Assembly: GCA_951394405.1 (NCBI GenBank)
Contig: OX596338.1
Location: 2,232,001-2,296,000 of the forward strand
Direction of reading: 5' to 3'
DNA from: Coprinellus micaceus
Taxonomy: Eukaryota > Basidiomycota > Agaricomycetes > Agaricales > Psathyrellaceae
DNA length: 64,000 bases
Shown in pieces: positions 1 through 13,121 of this stretch. Within the stretch, counting starts at the first letter, position 1, and each line of letters starts with the position of its first letter. Both the position numbers and the translations under genes were made by a program. Under the pieces are notes generated by a model. The model worked only from the letters and a program-made list of their open reading frames with translations. It was not told the origin of the DNA and did not search any database.

Positions 1-3000
1 GGAATGACTTGTATGTGGAGCAGAGCCCCTCCACGCTCGAGCTCGTTGTCGCGCCCTGGCGATATTGCGAGAGCCTCGACCCTTGATGCTCCCTCGCCAG
101 AATAGAATTTCCCTACTGGTACCCAGCTGCTACACATCTCACTTTGGAGCTGAGACATTAGGTGGAGAATCAACGCTGTGCTACCATTTTCCCGGTGTAA
201 TACTCGGGTGGGAGAGAAGGGGGTCTGACGTTGGCGACGCCCTCGAGATTTCCAGTCGTGCTTCTCATAACGGCACACGCCCCAGCAGCATTTTACGACG
301 CTGTCACATATCCTCCACATGGCGCAACTGGAGGCATCGTTGCTGCGACGAATACCCTAGAACCTTTCGAAGAGATGCTTCAAAAGTTCAACAGCACTCG
401 AATCCCCTCATTAGGAAGGCGAGTTGCAGGCCTCAGTATAGATGCGATGAAGTCACCAGCACCACAGCATGCATTATCCCCGCCTTCAGCGCTTCGTCGA
501 CATCGCAGCAAAATCTCGGTAGTATATGCTCCACTCCGCATTAATTTACGGGTCCGAGTCCACTGATATGAAAGAGGGGCGGAATGACGCGCTTTGTCAC
601 GGAAACAAATCTTGAGGTGGAGGCATGCGCCGGAACCTCCCTCTGGTGTCGGGGCGTCAAAGGTGAGTCTCATCGACAGTTCAATATGAAAGGGGTGGGC
701 AGGTGACAAGGGAACCTAGGGGTGCGAGAGCCCCGACGCCTCTCTGAATCGAACCTGGTCAACAATGGTGCTACTCCGACAGAGGGCGCGTCAAACAATG
801 GCAACACACGCCTTTTCCGCTACTGTCACCTCGGCCCACTATCTCCAACTCAAACCTCGGGTTAGCCTGTTTAGCTGTTTAGCCTTGTCTCCATTCTGCG
901 CCGGCACCACCTCCCAAGGGTCGCGAGTACGACGTGACCGGCCACCCCTTTCTCGTTGGTGTTTTCATTTCATCTCCCGAGTCGTGTGTTGGGACAACAG
1001 GGGCACCTCGCTCGACAGGCTTGTCAAGACCGGGCTCGAAGGACATCGTTTCACCAGCATTTCGACCTACATGTAGCCGTGCTACCCCTAGCGACCAAGT
1101 TACTATCACTAGCCGCCCTCAGGCCGCACCACCTTCAAACCCATCGGAGGAAAAGCGCTGCGATAGGTGCATATCTATAGGCCCACTGCCTCCTTTTCTC
1201 GTTACCAAACGGCTGACGTTCAGCTGTACTTGAGCATTAACTTCACCAACAGCGTCTTATAGACCTGTTGTCTGGAAGAAGATAGACAAGCGCGTTCGAG
1301 ATTCAAGTCAACAGCGCCCCGACACTGACTCAAGGGGTGACAGGACCTCGACGTTCCCTATTGTCCAGCCCGCGTTGTGCCCTTTCAAACGTCGATCTCG
1401 ACGTGGCTATGTGCGTAACGACGACCTGCACCCGCTCCCATACGTGGTAGTATAGAAGGCCGACGCCCTGACTCGCCTCCTTCCCATGCCCGGTGGGTTC
1501 TTTTGTTCTCGGATTGACTTGGGCTGCACAAATGTATTTGATCATCGCCTACAGCAGTTTATGGAGATTATGGCACGTCCGATGGCCGTGACTCGACGAG
1601 GATTTCTTTTCCTAATGATGATCTCCTAGGTTCTTCAATCGCGCATGCGGTTACGACCCCGTAACCTTCAGGTGCGATCTCCGCTCAGACTTCCAACAAT
1701 CCCCCTAATAGTTTCGATGGGAATGGTAGCCGCTGCCATAGTGCGGTACCCAAAGCTCTAGGCCTGTGGCATGAATCAAAACAGTATTCATCCCGACCTC
1801 GGGTGATACCTGGGATGGTGAGGGGTGTTGGTACAGTCCTCGCCAAGCTATACTCGTCCAACCCAACCCTTTCGTGTCCAAAGTCTGGTGCGGTACCTCA
1901 CGTCTTCTTCGAGTTCTCGACCATAATGGTGATCCTCACATGCGACCAAAGAACCTATCTCTCTCGCCAAGCTAGCTAGACGATCACGACTTCTTGCTAC
2001 AGGCCCTGAGTAACGCTGAGTGGGCCTCGAGAAGCCGGCATAGGATGAAAGGATTTGATACTGGCCCCTCAGCGTAGCGGGGTGTTCGAACCTTTGCTAT
2101 CAGGACTTGGATCGGCATAATGGTACGAAACCCTTCTTTTGTGTTAGTCTTCAACTGTTTTAGTGAATATTTTTGATAGGAGAGCTTCGTGGTGACCCGT
2201 TGATGGTCTGGTACGATGTTTAGAGCTTCATATATGGCCGCTGAGTGTAGCTGTGTTCATTATGGATGCAGAGAGGTAAGGTTCCCATCTGGACTTGAAG
2301 CGGGAAGCTGGATTTGGCGAACATCTCGGAATATGGTGAGTCGATCATTCTGCGTAGTAGCTCTTCCTTGGATCATCTGTTCAATGAACGACCCCCTTTC
2401 CAATTCTCATTGCGATGATATCTGTTTCGGATCGCATCAGCTGAGCAGGACGACAAACGCCTTCCCTTCCCTTTTGTCCCTCGTTCTCCCCCCCTTCCCT
2501 CTAGAGGTGCACCTTCCTTTCATGATCGTCATTCTGACTTGAACCCATTGACAGATAACTTACGCACATACTTGGCTATGTCCGAAGTTGGGTGTCTTCC
2601 GTTTCCGACCATGGGGGAGGCTCATGTCCTGCCTCAGGCTCCCACCTCAGCGCGTACCCTGCGTGGCTCCCCTTCTCGCTCTTGGGGGCTGTTCAAGTTA
2701 AGGTCCACCGTCCGGCCTTGTCACTGTACCATCCAGTGCGTAGTCTGCGCTGGCTAGTCGCCCGTAGAGCCCTTTTACAGTTTCGGTTCGTTCAAGTTAG
2801 AGCCCCTCTGGTTTGTGGAAACCATTTGTCCTCGTTCCGATGTTGACGCAATCAAAGTGGGTTTCCTATCCTATCATTTAGGACTACGCGCTCAAGCCGC
2901 AACAATCCATCCCTACCTACACAACGTCCAACTGCTAAAGCGTTTATGGTGCCTCCGGTCGCAGGAAGCGATCATGAACGGTGAAATCTTTCTGATGCTT

Positions 3001-5588
3001 GTAACGGTGAGGGTACGTTCGTCCCGATCTATGAGCTTGCGCTTGGAATGTTAACACAGCCTCCCCGCTGGCATGTACAGAAGGTTTCCCTGTTCAACTT
3101 ATGGAAAGCGTATGGTGGATCGCATGGTCCCCCACTGAGATTGCTGAATACGCTGCGCGAGGGTCGACGAAAGGAAAGCGGAATCTTTTGGCCGCTTTGA
3201 CACCTTCAATCGTCCGGAGAACCTAAATTGTGACGACGGTCTCCGTTCCGGCCCCGACGGGAGATTGCCTGCGCCTAAGACCCGCTCGAGCGGGCGTCAT
3301 GGGGTATGTGTTGCGAAGGTGGTGTAAGTAATTACTAATGATTTAACTCGAATTTGCGATGGAAGGCTTGCTCATCTGTTGCTGTATTGGCGCTGGTAGG
3401 GACTACGGTACCGACATATGCCTACTGGCCTTGAAGGCGAGGGATGTCGGGAATTCCTTCGCCGGGAAACATATACAACAATTCCAGTTGGGGGGCTCAA
3501 AGCCTCAAACCCAATAGGGTTCAAGTTGATGTGTGCTAGGCACGTGGAGAAGTTGGGCCTCATGCGTATGCATGTGGTAGCCGGCTGCCAGTGGCCGCCT
3601 ATTCACGTCGCGTTTTTTCCCAGAAACGCACTGGAAACGCGACCTGTACTGCGTCATTAGACGTCGGCTAAGGGTTCTCCTTGACATCCGACTGATGGGC
3701 TGTGAATTCATATAGAAATTATTTGAATTGGGAGGAGATTGGGGCGAGGGGATTATATTTCGGAAGGTCAGCTAGCTTCACACCCACTAGTTTGGACTGT
3801 GGATGGATTTGGTGACATTGATGCGTTTCGAGATGTGCTGGCATTCATACCACGATTTCACATTTATGGATACTGATATCTGTCTACGATACGGTGGCCT
3901 GCCAGTAAGAGAAGAGTCTGGCGGGTTTGACGTGCTGCGTTGGCCTGTGGAGCAGGCATGTGGTACAGCAACACTCAGGACGACCATGAAGCACCGACGA
4001 TTCTCGATGACTATGGATAGATTCGTGCTTCTGGTTTGCCTTTGAACCCAGCACTGTTGCTGAGAGTATCGAATTGGGGATGTCTGTATCAATGGCCAAT
4101 CAGTCAGTAAAGACAGTCGTTAGAGAACCCGTCCTGACAACGGCAGAACATGAGCGGATTGGGACTGCACAAACTGGTGCAGCTGGGAAACCCCTTCGTC
4201 CAATCCGTCTCTGCTCTTCTCATGCCATTTCTGTTCGTGCCTTCTATCTTGGGTCAACTCAGATGCTGAGACTGTATCGTGCCTTCTGATGCAGGTGCGC
4301 TCGGGACGGGCTCTCCTTTCTTTCATCATTGGCCATCTTATCCTGGTCATGACATTCCTTCGCTTTGGTGAACCTTCTGATGGCCTGGGTATTCTGTCAC
4401 CGCTCCAGTACTTTGGCCAAGCGCGTCCAGGCGGACTCGCTCCTCCGCGTCACTTTGGCGCGATACCATAGGACTATCTAGACCTTGGCAACGCCTATCT
4501 CCACGCTATACCACCTCAGAATCCACTAACTGAGGCTTGGCACGAAATATGGTGCATTGGCCACTGCGAGACACCCACTGCACCCCTGCCAACCACGACC
4601 CCTGGGCTATAATGGCACAGGCAACATATACACGGCTGGGATGATGGGGACCGCTACATGCGTCATCTCTCGACGATTGCGTCCAAGTGGAGGTGCGCCG
4701 GCTTCGTGGAGCTCACTTCGAAGCTCTGGTGGCGCGTCTGCCCCTATCAATTACCAGCGGTGTATATATCTGGGCAAGCGACGAACACTGACGAACATCC
4801 TCTTCTAGTATGAACTCAGGTCCCTAGCTGGACTCTTCGGGATAACTTCTTCCCGCATTCGCCTCTGCTCCGGCATTTAACGACGGCCCTCGTCGCTCTG
4901 GCTTCTGCGTCATTGCCGGCCTCGTTTTCTCGCGCAATTGGCGCCCATTAGGGCTGATCCAGGGCTGATCGACGACCTACATCACCGTTTAGCCGATTCT
5001 CATAGTATGCTTTGGTGAGAGTTCTTCGTCGATGTTCAGTAGCTCAGGAGATACAGTTCCCCCTGACCATTTCACACCAGTACTTCGCCCTGGTGCATCT
5101 TTTTCATCCTGCTCAAGACCTTCTGAGGCTCTGAATGAGACTTCTCGCTTGTCATTGGCTCACCGCCACACTGGGTTTAAGAAGGGGAGTCTCGCGTCGC
5201 GTCCGCCCTTCCAAAAGAGCCAAGGTGTCCCGCGTGGGCTCGCTCCCTCTCACGAGGATATATGGCTTACGAAGGTACGTCCCCAGAATTTGAGGGAGAA
5301 CCAAACGCTCTTTCGTAATTATGTAGCATATAGGCGTTCAAGCGTGGATTCTAGAAGCGCCAATGAGGCGCCAATAGCGAGTTGAGGATATCCTGGGGAG
5401 CCACTGCCATGTCGACGCCCCAGTCTTCCCGAGGAATCGGCGACGATGAGATACTTTATTACTCGCCGCCAGGGCTAGTAACGAAAGTGAAGACGCCCTC
5501 CCACCTCTCTCTCCCCGAATTATCGACCAGCTGGCCTGGTGCACTCTCGTCTTTGGCGTCTGAATGGGAACCCTCGTCACTCTGCCAA
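1..5588. other. Gene-poor stretch, no confident gene
   Basis: I read both strands and found only short open frames with no recognisable family, no convincing chain of splice sites and no tRNA. The only frame with coding-like composition is a short plus-strand stretch at about 231-566, discussed as a finding. The region may be intergenic, decayed repeat DNA, or hold fast-evolving genes I cannot see. Confidence 0.5.
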
Positions 5589-6920
5589 ATGGATCTCGTG
5601 TATTTGTCGATGCTGAGCGGGATCGACGTGAGCAGGTGTGTATGCTGATAGGTTTTTTCGTCGAGGTAAGTCATTGGCAAGTGTGACTGTATCCAGCTCA
5701 CAATACCCCACGCAGTCCTTCCTTTATGGTGCTTCCCCCATCCGAGGCAGCACATAGTATGTCGTTTGCAACTAACTGAACCTCAGGGATCTATGTTATC
5801 TTGTTTTCGGGCGTGGTCTATCTCACTCTGAAAAGGCGGCGCGACCGGCGGGGTAGGGGTGCAACGGTCGGAAAACCAGGTTTCTTTTGAATATTGGCCT
5901 CTACTTAACTGTTTCCACCAGATTGTGTTTGCGTTTGTGTCTCTCCTCATGTTCTTAATCACTTCTACCTTCACGGGTAAGGCAGTCAGGACCAGCCTTC
6001 GAACCCCATCTCGTCTAATATGTGCTTAGGCATCAACGTATATCGATTCGTCGAGTCATATGCTCTCATTGAAGCGCCTCTGGACACCCCGATCTACTTC
6101 TTCAGGGACTTCAAGCGATGGGAGAACTACGCATATGTGGTTTGTTCATCATTGCTGATCTGGATTGCGGACGTACTTGTGGTAAGTACAGCCATACAAA
6201 TTAAACGCAGCGCGACCACATGCTTACAAGGCTTCCAAGATATACAGGTGCTATGTTGTTTGGGAAAGAAACTGGCGGGTAATCGCCGTCCCAGTCATTT
6301 TGTTACTCGTCAGCGTCTGTACGTGAATACGTTTGCCCTCTGCACGATTAACGACACTGAAATTCCCTATCCTTCCAGCCACAAACGCCGTCAACATCTA
6401 CTGGTTTCAAAAACCTACACTCCCTTTTCGGGCAGTAAAGCCCCTCCTCGATTTCGTGTACCCTGGCCACCTTGCCCAGAACATCCTTACGACCACGCTC
6501 ATCGCATACAAGATGTGGAAGCAGCACCGCGAGTCCCAGGCTTCTGGGCTCAGGCCAGCCTTTACCATCGCTTTGCTCAGCGTGATCTGGATTATAGTGG
6601 GGAGCGCTCTGATCTACACTCTCGAGCTAACCACTCTTGTCGTCCTCTATTTCATGCATCACCCGGCGGAGGTGATACTCCAGGCTGCGATCGTCCCCAG
6701 CATTGGGATCGTGTTCGTGTTGATGTATATCCGCGTACATATGGCCGTGGCTGATGGCGAGCGCCTACCGAATCTTTCCAGCATCATCCTCCCAGGTTGG
6801 ATACATGAAACCGAGCTTAAGGACAACGACGGAAGTAGGCGGAGTTCATTCGTTGGCCTAGTTCGGCGGGAAATGGACTACATAGAACGGACTTCAAGAG
6901 CTGTGCGAGGAACGCTGTAA
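5589..6920 (+). CDS. Basidiomycete orphan multi-pass (7-TM-like) membrane protein
   Basis: Proposed join of 5589-5635, 5697-5728, 5787-5866, 5922-5976, 6030-6181, 6240-6318 and 6379-6920, giving 328 residues. The joined frame shows the N-terminal SFLYGIYVILF motif followed by a basic loop, a second helix (IVFAFVSLLMFL), then GINVYRF, WIADVLV, IYRCYVVWERNW and further hydrophobic segments ending with a cytosolic-looking polar tail. This order matches a large agaricomycete family of uncharacterised seven-helix proteins with the same 'LYGIYVVLF ... YRCYVVW' signature; function is unknown, and receptor or transporter roles would be guesses. Most junctions have good donors (GTAAGT, GTACGT); the donor after 5866 (GTCGGA) is weak. 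An in-frame ATG at 5409 could add 60 residues. No operon-like neighbours. Family assignment is firm, the first exons less so. Confidence 0.75.
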
Positions 6921-7813
6921 ACACTACATGTAAACCCAGAGTGCCCCTCAACTCGAACGCTTGCAGGCCGCCCAGCATATACCGGCACGCAATTGTTCTC
7001 GTCGTGGGTTACATGTACTAATTTTATGAGACGTTTCGGCGTTGGACTTCACGCCAAAATAAAACGCCGTATCAGTTCACAAACTGCCGAAAACAGTGAA
7101 ATGTTTCGTACGAATTTGGTTTCTGCTGTGCCTACTGTGCAGAAGGTTGCATTAGTCTCGTCCTCACCAGGACCTCATCGATCATCACGGAAAATCCGGT
7201 TGTGGTGTGACAGCGTCAAAAACGCGGCTCCTTGGAGGTCACATCCAAAAACGGATGGGGACGAGACTAGGTCGCATACTTCTAAGTTCATACCTCATAC
7301 GTCGGGCGTGCTAAGGAAGCATGCACCGGATTTGAATGTGGTGGAAAGCTCTTGTGTAACGGGCGCCTTCAAGTTGAGGAACGCGGGAATCCTTCCTGTC
7401 AGGGTAATCGTCTTCATGGGAGGGATCCTGATGACCAAGGAAATGAACACGCTTCTCGCCCCTACTCCGCAAAGCCTCAATGACTCTCGGTTTTTCAGCT
7501 CTTCGCGTTTTTTATGCCTTGAGGAGAAGAATGACATCAAGAGTCCACAATGCGTCTCGCCTGACACTATTCTGTGCGGATTCGAAAGTGTCAGCCATTA
7601 CGGGAGCCATCCTTGCCCGCGCCACGTACACACTCAAACCTGGTAAATGAACAGCGGAGTCGTCGCTGCCAAGTCTCGTGCTGGAACGGGATCCAGGTCA
7701 GACTAATGGTGACGGTTCAGATCCATGAGAGCCTGAATATGTAAAGTCTTTTCCCTTTTTGGTTCAGCCGGCGTTTTCTCCTTGTGTTTGTGCATTTACC
7801 TATTTGAACAGCC
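6921..7813. other. Intergenic region between membrane protein and tRNA
   Basis: This holds an open plus-strand frame of about 217 codons (6993-7646) with no recognised domain, no signal peptide and no flanking splice structure. I read it as chance coding potential or 3' flanking DNA rather than a supported gene. Confidence 0.4.
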
Positions 7814-7898
7814 TGCCCCATGGCTGAGTTGGTTACAGCGTCCGACTGTTATCCTCGTTGGCAATCGGAAGGTCGTGAGTTCGAGCCTCACTGGGGCA
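7814..7898 (+). tRNA. tRNA-Asn (anticodon GTT) with 12-nt intron
   Basis: The 85-nt segment folds as a cloverleaf: acceptor TGCCCCA pairs with TGGGGCA, the D stem is GCTG/CAGC, the anticodon stem TCCGA pairs with TCGGA, and the T arm is GTGAG-TTCGAGC-CTCAC. The anticodon loop reads C-T-GTT-A and is interrupted after the base 3' of the anticodon by about 12 nt, the standard place for a nuclear tRNA intron. Removing the intron leaves a 73-nt tRNA. GTT decodes asparagine AAC/AAT. The A and B boxes lie inside the gene. Confidence 0.93.
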
Positions 7899-8759
7899 GT
7901 ATTTTTTCATCCAAGCGGCTCCCAATTGTCCTGGGTCCCCTCAGTGACGGTCGTCGGTCAGTCCGAGTCAGTCGGTCTAAGTAGTAAGGCCTAAGGTTAA
8001 CCGTTCACCGTTCCAACCATATACTATCCGATACCCCTATTCCTATTTTGCCGTTGGAGAAAAGTATCGGATAGCGTATAAATAGTGTTTTTGGCTGTGA
8101 TGGGGTTGTCCAGCTGCGAGCTCGATTTACCTCAATTTTGAGCCCATTTTACTGCCCAGGAACCATATGCTCCTCATCCGTGGCTGCAGACTGTCCCCTA
8201 TGCCACCAAAATGATACTTTCCTCCCCTGTACTTGCCCTGATCACGACATGGCGGTGCCAAGTTCCTTCAGGCTTCGCATCCAAGCCGCTCTATGGCTTT
8301 GTCGATGCTTGTATATTGCGTTTCTTCACGAGATCATGATTCATCGTAAGAAAGTAACCTGACTATTGGCTGGATTTCTCTGCTGGACAACCATATCCCG
8401 GTCCTTATCCCTATGAATGGGGTATTTATGGAGTATCACCCTATCCCTATCCGCTCAAGGCTGGATAGAAAGAGGATAGAGTTGGAGCCTTCCTGAGTCC
8501 TGAGAGTGGGTGTCTTCCCGTAGGCGTTTGGCGGAATTTAGATCCTCTAAATCGTTCCAAATGGTAGGTGGCCGCGATGCCGACCCTTGCCATCAAAGAA
8601 AACCCGTCCTCCAGTGACCTCTAAACTCTACATCTGACGAGGCCCCTCGAACCCCTCGTCAAAGGTCAGATCTCATCGGAGGACTTTCTCCCTAGCAACA
8701 CGCAGATACAGTTTCGAATGATCATTCGAGGGTGTCGTAGATAAGGTATGGAAAGCCAA
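7899..8759. other. Intergenic region with short inverted repeat
   Basis: Downstream of the tRNA there is no gene. The stretch holds an 11-bp perfect inverted repeat (8024-8034 and 8064-8074) and, around 8400-8480, several CTATCC/GGATAG-like words that resemble the same core. A run of T for Pol III termination follows the tRNA within the first 20 bases (TTTTTT around 7902). Confidence 0.5.
8024..8074. repeat. Short inverted repeat (11-bp arms, 29-bp loop)
   Basis: CTATCCGATAC at 8024-8034 is repeated as its exact reverse complement GTATCGGATAG at 8064-8074. Related GGATAG and CTATCC words recur to about 8480. It could be the core of a small miniature transposable element inserted next to the tRNA, or a chance hairpin; no target-site duplication is evident to me. 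Confidence 0.45.
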
Positions 8760-11700
8760 CTATGGATTCGACGCCGATCCCATGGCCACAACGTACGTAC
8801 TCCTTCCACCTCGAGGAAGCACCAGAACTTTGACAGCACTGTGTGATTGGTACGTTTCCACACTAGGTGGTGCCTGCCCGCCCATTGTTAAGTCCCTCAT
8901 TGACAGCTGTGCCTCCACCTTGATCTTTGGGAGCGGGAACTCGCCATGGTGCAGGGCCATGAGGGTGACAGGGACTGTGTACGTGCTGTCATTCTGAATT
9001 CCATCACGTAGAAGGTCAGCAGCCTGTGAGAAGGTGAAAAAGAAAGGCAGGGAACTATACCTTCGCGATGAAGTCACCTTGCTTGAGACCGCCGATTAAC
9101 CACTCTCTGGTCATGTCCTCGATCTGATAGTTCAGCACGTATTGCCGGCTGGCATCGCTATCCAGCCCCCAGCGGAAGCTCGTATGTATCCTGAGCTCGG
9201 CCGATATAGGCTGGCCAGCATATAAGGGCGCTTTCGAATCGGTGGCGAGGCTGTGGTTGAATGGTGTCCCAAGGAGTCGAATGGAAGTGATCGCAACGAT
9301 CTAAACAATTTGTGAGATATAAGGACGTAGGTAGTGAGTACTGTAACTTACACTCTTCAGCGGGACGTCGACAGGAAGCCTGAGCTCTCGCCAGACGCCA
9401 ATAGGCGTCTCGGGGTGCCGGTGTGCTTCGAGTCTCTAGAAAGAAAAGTTCAAGGTCAGTCTCGTAGTCGAACAAAGACTCAAGACAAACCTTGCCCGCA
9501 TCCGCTAACACATCCGTCATCTCTCTGTCAGCTCCAGGTATTACCTTGGTCTCAGGAACCTTGATTTCCCCTGTGATATTGTACATCGACACCCAGCTCG
9601 GGTCCCGCTCCAAAGACTCAATCAACCTTGCTACGGCTGTTGGTCGGAGGTCTTGAGACTTCCGGGCATCACTCAGGGCTCTTCGTACTTGTTCCTCGAT
9701 GATACCAGCAACTTCTTCACGCAGAAGCCGGTACTTGACGATGAACAACAGGGAGTCCTTGACTTGAGTTGGTTCAGAGCGGGTTTGCGATTGAACGTGA
9801 AGTTGTGTGCTTACCAGGTCCGGAAACAGCGTCGAGAGCGAACATGAATCTGGCTGGCTGGGAAGGCGTAATCGTCTACATGCTGTATAAGCTCAAACAT
9901 TTTTGTCAGATAGTTGAAGACGGACAATCGTTCCCTTTCTGACAGCACAAGGGACGACCTTCAGCGATTCCTCGGTTTCAGGGGCGATGAGCTGTGTTTC
10001 AGCTACTCGGACATGTTGGTGCGTAGTCGAAGAGACAGAGAAGGTGGATATCAGCCTCGACTCCCGGAACCAATCTTGCACGTTGACTGATACTGGGAGA
10101 CTGGGACTCAGGCTGGTGACGAGGTGCAGGACTCGTTCAAGTTCGGGTTCTTTCGTGGTTGAATAGGTAACCTCCACTTCTATACGCTGGGAGCTCAAGG
10201 TCATTACAAGGTTGACGAGAATGATGGGAGACCTACCATCGTCTGCACCGCGACCCCCTCGACATACGGGATGGTGAAGCCAATAGCAGCGTCATTCGCG
10301 AGATTCTGTATTTTGAGGCTGTCTCCGGTCTCATATGTAACCTCCCCTGCATCTACGAGAAACCGGTGAAATGCAGGGCCAATACTGACCAGAACAAAAC
10401 GCACCTTCGTCGAGGGTTGCCTCCCGATATTTGAATGTCACAGAATGTGTAGTCAACTTCAGCTCCAGCTTTTGTATCGAGTTTCTGCCCGAAGAAACCT
10501 TGAGTGAGAGGCAGCGTCGGTCAAGTTCAACTGAAGAGGAGGTGAGATTGGGCTGCCAGATGCAAAAAATCGGATTTCACCTTTTCTTGACGTGAAGATC
10601 CGGACATCGAGTGCCAATGGGTCTGGGGGTATTTTAACAACTTCATGGTGTGTGACGGGCTTGCCGGGTATCTTCTTCTGGGGGTATTGTAGGAGTAGGC
10701 TCCCGGCGCGGATCTCGCTCGATTCGATCAAAAATAGGCCTGAGGCAGGGGTCTTGAGGTATCAATCGCTCAACTAACTGCTATCCAGCGAATGGAGATG
10801 GCACGCACTGGGCAGAAAAGTGTTAAGCTGTTTTTTCCAGGCTTAATGGTATCTAAAGGCGTGCTAAACCTGTGCTTCTCGGCGTCCCGCCCTTGAACGA
10901 ATACGGTGGCTTCGTCGATTTCAAAGTCCTTTATGGAAATTGGGTCAAACCTTGTGCCAGAGCTGATCAATTGGCTTACGCATGGGAGGTAGTTGCGAAC
11001 GACCACATCTAGATATGACCCATCCCTATCCCAGGCAAGCTTTGCCTTATTGCTGGGGTGTATGGAAAATGCGGGGTGATCGGGGTGTCGGGTCTCTGCA
11101 CAGATTCAATGGGTATGGCGAATTGAAGCGACTTTGGAAGAACCCACCAGTCTCAGTAGCGGATGCTACTTCCTTAAGAGCAACGACAAATTTCAGGACG
11201 TAGGCAATAGGATCTTCGATAGGGATGAGCATATCCGCACCCCGGTGCTCGACATACGATTTCAGGAAATTCAACAGTATGTGGATCCATTCTCCGTCCT
11301 GTGCTTTGCGGGTCAATGCGTGAGTATCCAATGCCCGTGAGAGCATGTAAGATTCAAGGGACGTCCAAGAATGAGGGGCGTAGTGTCCATGGAGTGAAGA
11401 GAATGTGGTTAGGGCCTTGTCGAGGTGTCCACGGTGTCTACGATTGGGTACATGAGCAAGTTGAGAGCGCAAGTCGCAAGAATACTTACAAATCAAGTGC
11501 TGCCAAAGCTCCATGAAGCTTCAAGGCAAACTTCCTCCTCCCGCCTTCCGCGTATAAACCGAGAGCTTGACTCGTCAGGCGGATGTAGATGTCGTAGAAC
11601 GCATCTTGGCCTTCCATCGTAGCTGTGATATCCTCGCTCGTAATCGGAATATCGGCTGGAACGACAGACGCCCTGCGGGTTCGTTTAGGCAAACCGATGG

Positions 11701-13121
11701 TAAACGGTGGCTCTCTGGGCAAGTAACCCAATTCAATCCCGATGACCTCCAGCTGTGATCGAGCCAAGTCCAGCAGTTCTGCGTTTCCGGAATCGACTGT
11801 CATCTTCTCGAGACCATCTGGATCGTAATGTCGTTGCCATGCAGTGCACTGTTCAACAGCTGTGATAGCGGATGAGTATATCCATGATTCCACAAAGAAC
11901 TTTGGGAAATGCGCCTGGCGGGAATGAGAGCGAAAACAAGTGGGTGAAGTGCAGGGAGCGTACCTCTACTTCGAACAATCGCTTGCTGAAAGCGCCAAGA
12001 AATGATGCCACCTTCCTAGGCACGTCTGAAAGACTTCCGATCTTGGCCAGTAATTCGCATTGCCTAGCGAGGATGTATATTCGAAAATCGAAGACGGAAA
12101 TCTTGTTCGATAGAATGAGGTCCTTATACGGCTTCTTGGATATGGACAGGAGGGGCGCAGAGTCGTCGCCTGGTACAGGATTGACCAACGCGCCGAACCA
12201 AGAGAAATTGCGCTCGCGTGAGACGTGTTGAAAGAGCGTTTCCAGCTCATAGTACTGTTGTAGGGCATCTTCGACAAGGCCAACTCCTTCGTACGATGTC
12301 GCGAGACTTTCCTTGGGTTCTATAAGCCAATTGAAGCAGCGAGGAGTGTATGACGCACCTTCAACCCGAAGAAGGTACAAAAATTCCAACCAGGCATCGA
12401 CTGCTGACCCTCCGACCTTCTCACTTCCTCGGTTCGGCTAGCGATAGCATTGGCGAATGCGTTGGACACCCCCTCCTTGAGCTTGTGGAACAATTCAGCC
12501 CAAATGAGGTCGTTGGAATTATCAGATTCGTAGGTTAGTTGAACAACTCTGCGGAATGTTAGTTTGCTTCTCAAGGTCGGTATTGAAGACAGACCTATCC
12601 CGATCATCGCTGTTGAAGTCTGCCTTCAGCTTGCTCTGCACCGTCCCCTGCAACCTGAATACGTTCCGGGATGTTGTTTTGGATGGGTCGGGAGGCCGGA
12701 CAATCTGGAGGATGAGCCATTCGCTATTCTTCTTAGAGACTGATGAGGAATGCCAGTCCTTCAGTTCTTTTTTGAGAATAGTTCGATAGACTTCCAGGTC
12801 ATCATCCTACCAAGGTTATCCTTCGCCCGCCCTCCTTGGAAAGTGCAGAGCACATACCTGACAGTAAAGGATGTATAGATGAAGCAGAGGTTTTTCCAGC
12901 ACAGATCCAGGTATCTGGGAGACGGACTCTTCCCGAACAGACTCTAGGGGTACGAGCGACACGTTCAGGTCTGCTATGGGCGTTGTTGCATTCCTTGGCG
13001 ACCTCAGGGTGACATTCCGCAGTGGTAACCGAGAGGATATCGAGGTGCAGACTTTGGTCCAATTTTGAGTGCCCTGAAAGTCTTTGGGGGCTGCATGGGA
13101 TATCAGAACGCGTTGGTCCAT
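8760..13121 (-). CDS. TRAPP-II complex subunit Trs130 / TRAPPC10
   Basis: Large multi-exon gene, roughly 1,200 residues by estimate, with a chain of exons all in agreeing frames. Trs130 is a specific subunit of the TRAPP-II tethering complex that activates Rab GTPases (Ypt31/32 or Rab11) at the late Golgi and endosomes. The start at 13121 gives MDQRVLISHAAP, followed by LPLRNV, the LHLYILYC motif, a Phe-rich segment near VVQLTYESD, and the family hallmark SMPGWNFCTFFGLK near 12380. The C-terminal part shows beta-sandwich-like segments, and the end reads VETYQSHSAVKVLVLPRGGRST before the stop at 8760. Clear introns include 9024-9060 (37 nt). It is divergent from the Rrp3 gene, 135 bp away. I saw no frameshift; exact junctions in the middle were not all fixed. 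Confidence 0.9.

Noticed and set aside
6993..7646. 217-codon plus-strand frame after the membrane protein
   Set aside because: No domain, no signal peptide and no intron structure in a genome where real genes are split.
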